Below are positions 61,232 to 64,000 of a DNA stretch of 64,000 nt, piece after piece (the stretch's first letter is position 1; each line of letters begins with the position of its first letter). The DNA lies in the NCBI GenBank assembly GCA_024500155.1, contig CM044877.1, positions 20,850,001 to 20,914,000 on the forward strand. The letters are read 5' to 3'. The DNA is from Chenopodium formosanum. Lineage: Eukaryota; Streptophyta; Magnoliopsida; Caryophyllales; Amaranthaceae. Position numbers and translations under genes: made by a program. The notes under the pieces were generated by a model, which was given only the letters and a program-made list of their open reading frames with translations, did not search any database and was not told where the DNA came from.

Positions 61232-62989
61232 ACTCAACGCACACACCAATACACACACTTTGACCATGTCTAAGGGAGTCTTGCATGCGCGTTTTTTCCG
61301 TCATTTTTTAAGGGTGGAAAGTCGGATATTAATCCTCCAATTTAAAAACTATACTTAGTTCCCTAAAAATATGTATATTATTTTTGGCAAAAATATGCAC
61401 CTATTTTTTATTTTCTCCTTTTTTAAAGAACCGTAAAGTCAAGTCGATTTGAGTCAAGTAATTAAAACGGTACAAGTCCAACTTTTCGACAAACCTATAG
61501 CTCATAAGAGGAAATCTAAGACCATAATGGCAACACAAGAAGAAGTCAATGAGCTTAAGAACCAACTGGTTACCGTGACTGAAACACTGAAGCTCCTCAC
61601 ACTTAAGATCGATGATCCCGTGAACTAACAACAGATGGACCTCATGCAAGAGAGTCTAAGCAAGCTATCTAGCGACTATAAGTTTCAAGGGCTTACTTCA
61701 CAAGGGGTCTCGGTGGACAAAGATCTTCTTCCACAGAAGTTCAATGCCAACGACATCCCAAAATTCAGAGCAACTGATAATCCTTATTTTCATTTAAGAG
61801 CCTTCGAAACAATAATGAGTATTAAAGGTATCGATAAGAAGGTTTTCCCCTCTCTGTTCTCACTATCTCTCAAGACCGTTTGCCAACAATGGTTCTTTTC
61901 TCTCGAGAAAGAAAATACCTCTACCTGGGAGTCCATAGCAAACGCTTTCGTTGATAGATACAAGTGCAACATTCAAGTTGAGACTGACCATAGGGAACTT
62001 GAAATCCTCAAGCAGAAAGAGAACAAAGGCTTCACCTCTTTCTTTAACAAATGGAGAGAAACCTCAGCTAAGATGATTGAGGTGTCAAGTGAAAAAGAGT
62101 CTATACGGTTACTCAACGCACACACCAATACACACACTTTGACCATGTCTAAGGGAGTCTTGCATGCGCGTTTTTTCCGTCATTTTTTAAGGGTGGAAAG
62201 TCGGATATTAATCCTCCAATTTAAAAACTATACTTAGTTCCCTAAAAATATGTATATTATTTTTGGCAAAAATATGCACCTATTTTTTATTTTCTCCTTT
62301 TTTAAAGAACCGTAAAGTCAAGTCGATTTGAGTCAAGTAATTAAAACGGTACAAGTCCAACTTTTCGACAAACCTATAGCTCATAAGAGGAAATCTAAGA
62401 CCATAATGGCAACACAAGAAGAAGTCAATGAGCTTAAGAACCAACTGGTTACCGTGACTGAAACACTGAAGCTCCTCACACTTAAGATCGATGATCCCGT
62501 GAACTAACAACAGATGGACCTCATGCAAGAGAGTCTAAGCAAGCTATCTAGCGACTATAAGTTTCAAGGGCTTACTTCACAAGGGGTCTCGGTGGACAAA
62601 GATCTTCTTCCACAGAAGTTCAATGCCAACGACATCCCAAAATTCAGAGCAACTGATAATCCTTATTTTCATTTAAGAGCCTTCGAAACAATAATGAGTA
62701 TTAAAGGTATCGATAAGAAGGTTTTCCCCTCTCTATTCTCACTATCTCTCAAGACCGTTTGCCAACAATGGTTCTTTTCTCTCGAGAAAGAAAATACCTC
62801 TACCTGGGAGTCCATAGCAAACGCTTTCGTTGATAGATACAAGTGCAACATTCAAGTTGAGACTGACCATAGGGAACTTGAAATCCTCAAGCAGAAAGAG
62901 AACAAAGGCTTCACCTCTTTCTTTAACAAATGGAGAGAAACCTCAGCTAAGATGATTGAGGTGTCAAGTGAAAAAGAGTCTATACGGTT
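61232..62989 (+). repeat. 879-bp tandem duplication in leader/gag
   Basis: Copy 1 is 61232-62110 and copy 2 is 62111-62989. I found a single difference (G at about 61856 versus A at about 62735). Each copy contains the end of the leader, the gag start codon and about 190 gag codons. The length is a multiple of three, but copy 1 runs into leader sequence and stops. Confidence 0.9.
61527..62110 (+). pseudogene. Truncated first gag copy
   Basis: Gag start ATGGCAACACAAGAAG at 61527. A stop (TAA, before CAACAG) comes after 33 codons, and the frame resumes at 61635. At 62110 gag is cut by the duplicated leader and ends shortly after. It would give only the N-terminal third of gag. Confidence 0.75.
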
Positions 62990-63989
62990 GTTCACCAAAG
63001 ACCTTCAAGAAAAACATTCCAATCATCTCAGGTATCAAAATAATCTCCATACCTTCAAGGCCGTCTAGGACATTGGGATCAATATTGAAGACAACCTGGC
63101 TAAGTTAAAAGCCGCCAACAATAACTCCAACAGTGGCTAGAAAGAAAAGAAGAACGACAATCCTTCTTCTTCCAAAACCACCCACTCAAACAACGTTAGC
63201 ACTTTTAATTTAGGAGAAGTCCTTGCTATGAACAATCAAGGACAAAAGAAACCATTTAGGAGAAACTTTACTCCTTTTGGCATGAGTTATGACACCGCAT
63301 TTGACCGATTAAATGCAAAAGGTCTTATAACTCCTATTGGACCATTTGGGGACCCACCAGTCGAAAAGAGGTCGGCTAATTGGAACCCCAATGCACATTG
63401 TAAGTATCATGAAGGTAGGGGCCATCTCACCGAAAATTGTTAGAAGCTTAAGGAAGCTATCCAAGACTTAATTGATAACAACAAGATGCCATTGCCCCCT
63501 GCCAGTAAGAAGCCAAGCATTGATAATGCACCTCTCGCTCATGCCTTGGCTATCTCTGATGAGGAAAACGAGGTTGACCCCTCATCTCTCATTAAACCTG
63601 TCAAAGAAATCCATGCCATTGAAGAAGACGAGAAGATATTCTTCGACACCATGGATAGCCTTCCAGAACTGGCAAGTAAAGAAGACATACAATCGCTCAC
63701 ACTGTCTATGATTGAAGGGTCGCGTTTGCCACGTGAAACTCTCAAAACTATAAAGGAACTTCAAAAGAAATATGACGAGGTTCCACTCCTGAAAGATGAA
63801 CCCAAGAGAGAATTTACACCCATGAGAACAACTTATGAGGCAAAGCATTTTCCTTTACATGTCACTGAAAACCCAAGAAGAGTAATAGAATTTACACTAC
63901 AATTGGGATCCCATATGCACAAATGTTCGAAATGCTCACCGAGAGTGGCGAGATCAAACCTTTCGAACCAAGACCATTCGAATCATTGA
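62406..63989 (+). pseudogene. gag of the plus-strand Tat-type element, second copy, broken
   Basis: Capsid/nucleocapsid polyprotein. ATG at 62406, a stop at 62505, then an open run (62514-63068) with DIPKFRATDNPYFHLRAFE, FSLSLKTVCQQWFFSL and the retrotransposon-gag core FVDRYKCNIQ. Stops follow at 63066, 63138 and 63441. The last lies in the zinc-knuckle-like CKYHEGRGHLTENC, exactly where the gag at 2821-3936 has Trp. The C-terminal acidic part (63486-63989) runs towards the protease, beyond the window. Stops sit mostly where Gln or Trp codons are expected. Confidence 0.8.
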
Positions 63990-64000
63990 AAAGGACAGAT

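Overview
The window is plant nuclear DNA. It is AT-rich, has long GT-AG introns, and is dominated by nested transposable elements. The only clearly intact host gene is a 13-exon gene on the minus strand (31915 to 14395). It encodes a 919-residue ER-type M28 metallopeptidase, the plant relative of ERMP1. The organism is a eudicot; Tat-lineage Ty3/gypsy elements (Ogre/Retand type) would suit Caryophyllales, but the species cannot be fixed from this window. No bacterial, organellar or viral operon and no CRISPR array is present.

Region by region: 1-645 is the 3' part of a plus-strand LTR ending in CCCCAACA. 650-4000 is a decayed minus-strand Tat-type element that has gag and a repeat-rich 3' region but no pol. 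4000-13200 is intergenic sequence holding RNase H-like pseudogenes (8528-9345), two opposed tRNA-like structures in a TTTACTTT-rich field (6930, 7396), Helitron-like ends facing each other near 10.28 kb, and a solo minus-strand LTR (about 11.12-13.21 kb). 14395-31915 is the peptidase gene. Its introns hold a mariner-like element with a 482-bp Helitron nested in it, Stowaway MITEs, a fold-back MITE and long homopolymers. 31.9-36.7 kb holds a large inverted repeat, two Helitron 3' ends, palindromic MITEs and LINE/RNase H debris.

36768-64000 is a retrotransposon cluster. A plus-strand LTR (36768-about 41210) is split by a 3075-bp MULE whose transposase core is deleted. A minus-strand Tat element has its 3' LTR at 41355-43212 and continues to 57259. 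From its 3' end inward it has a polypurine tract, a repeat-rich 3' UTR split by a 2887-bp CACTA element, two antisense (plus-strand) spliced genes (plant-mobile-domain-like and DUF7745-like), and pol with RT, RNase H, a second RNase H and integrase. Its gag side is cut off at 57260 by a plus-strand relative. That relative has an 83-bp LTR stub fused to a 3' UTR, then one full LTR (58052-59901) with a polypurine tract on its left and a tRNA-Arg primer site on its right, then gag carrying a nearly perfect 879-bp tandem duplication that runs to the window edge.

The most interesting signals are: introns kept inside an antisense gene of a retroelement; GC-rich minisatellites of different sequence at the same place, just upstream of the LTR TATA box; GGCGCC palindrome clusters in most untranslated spacers of the Tat elements; an LTR that joins two element bodies; and exact insertion footprints for the CACTA, MULE, Helitron, mariner and Stowaway elements, two of them with empty-site relatives in the same window.
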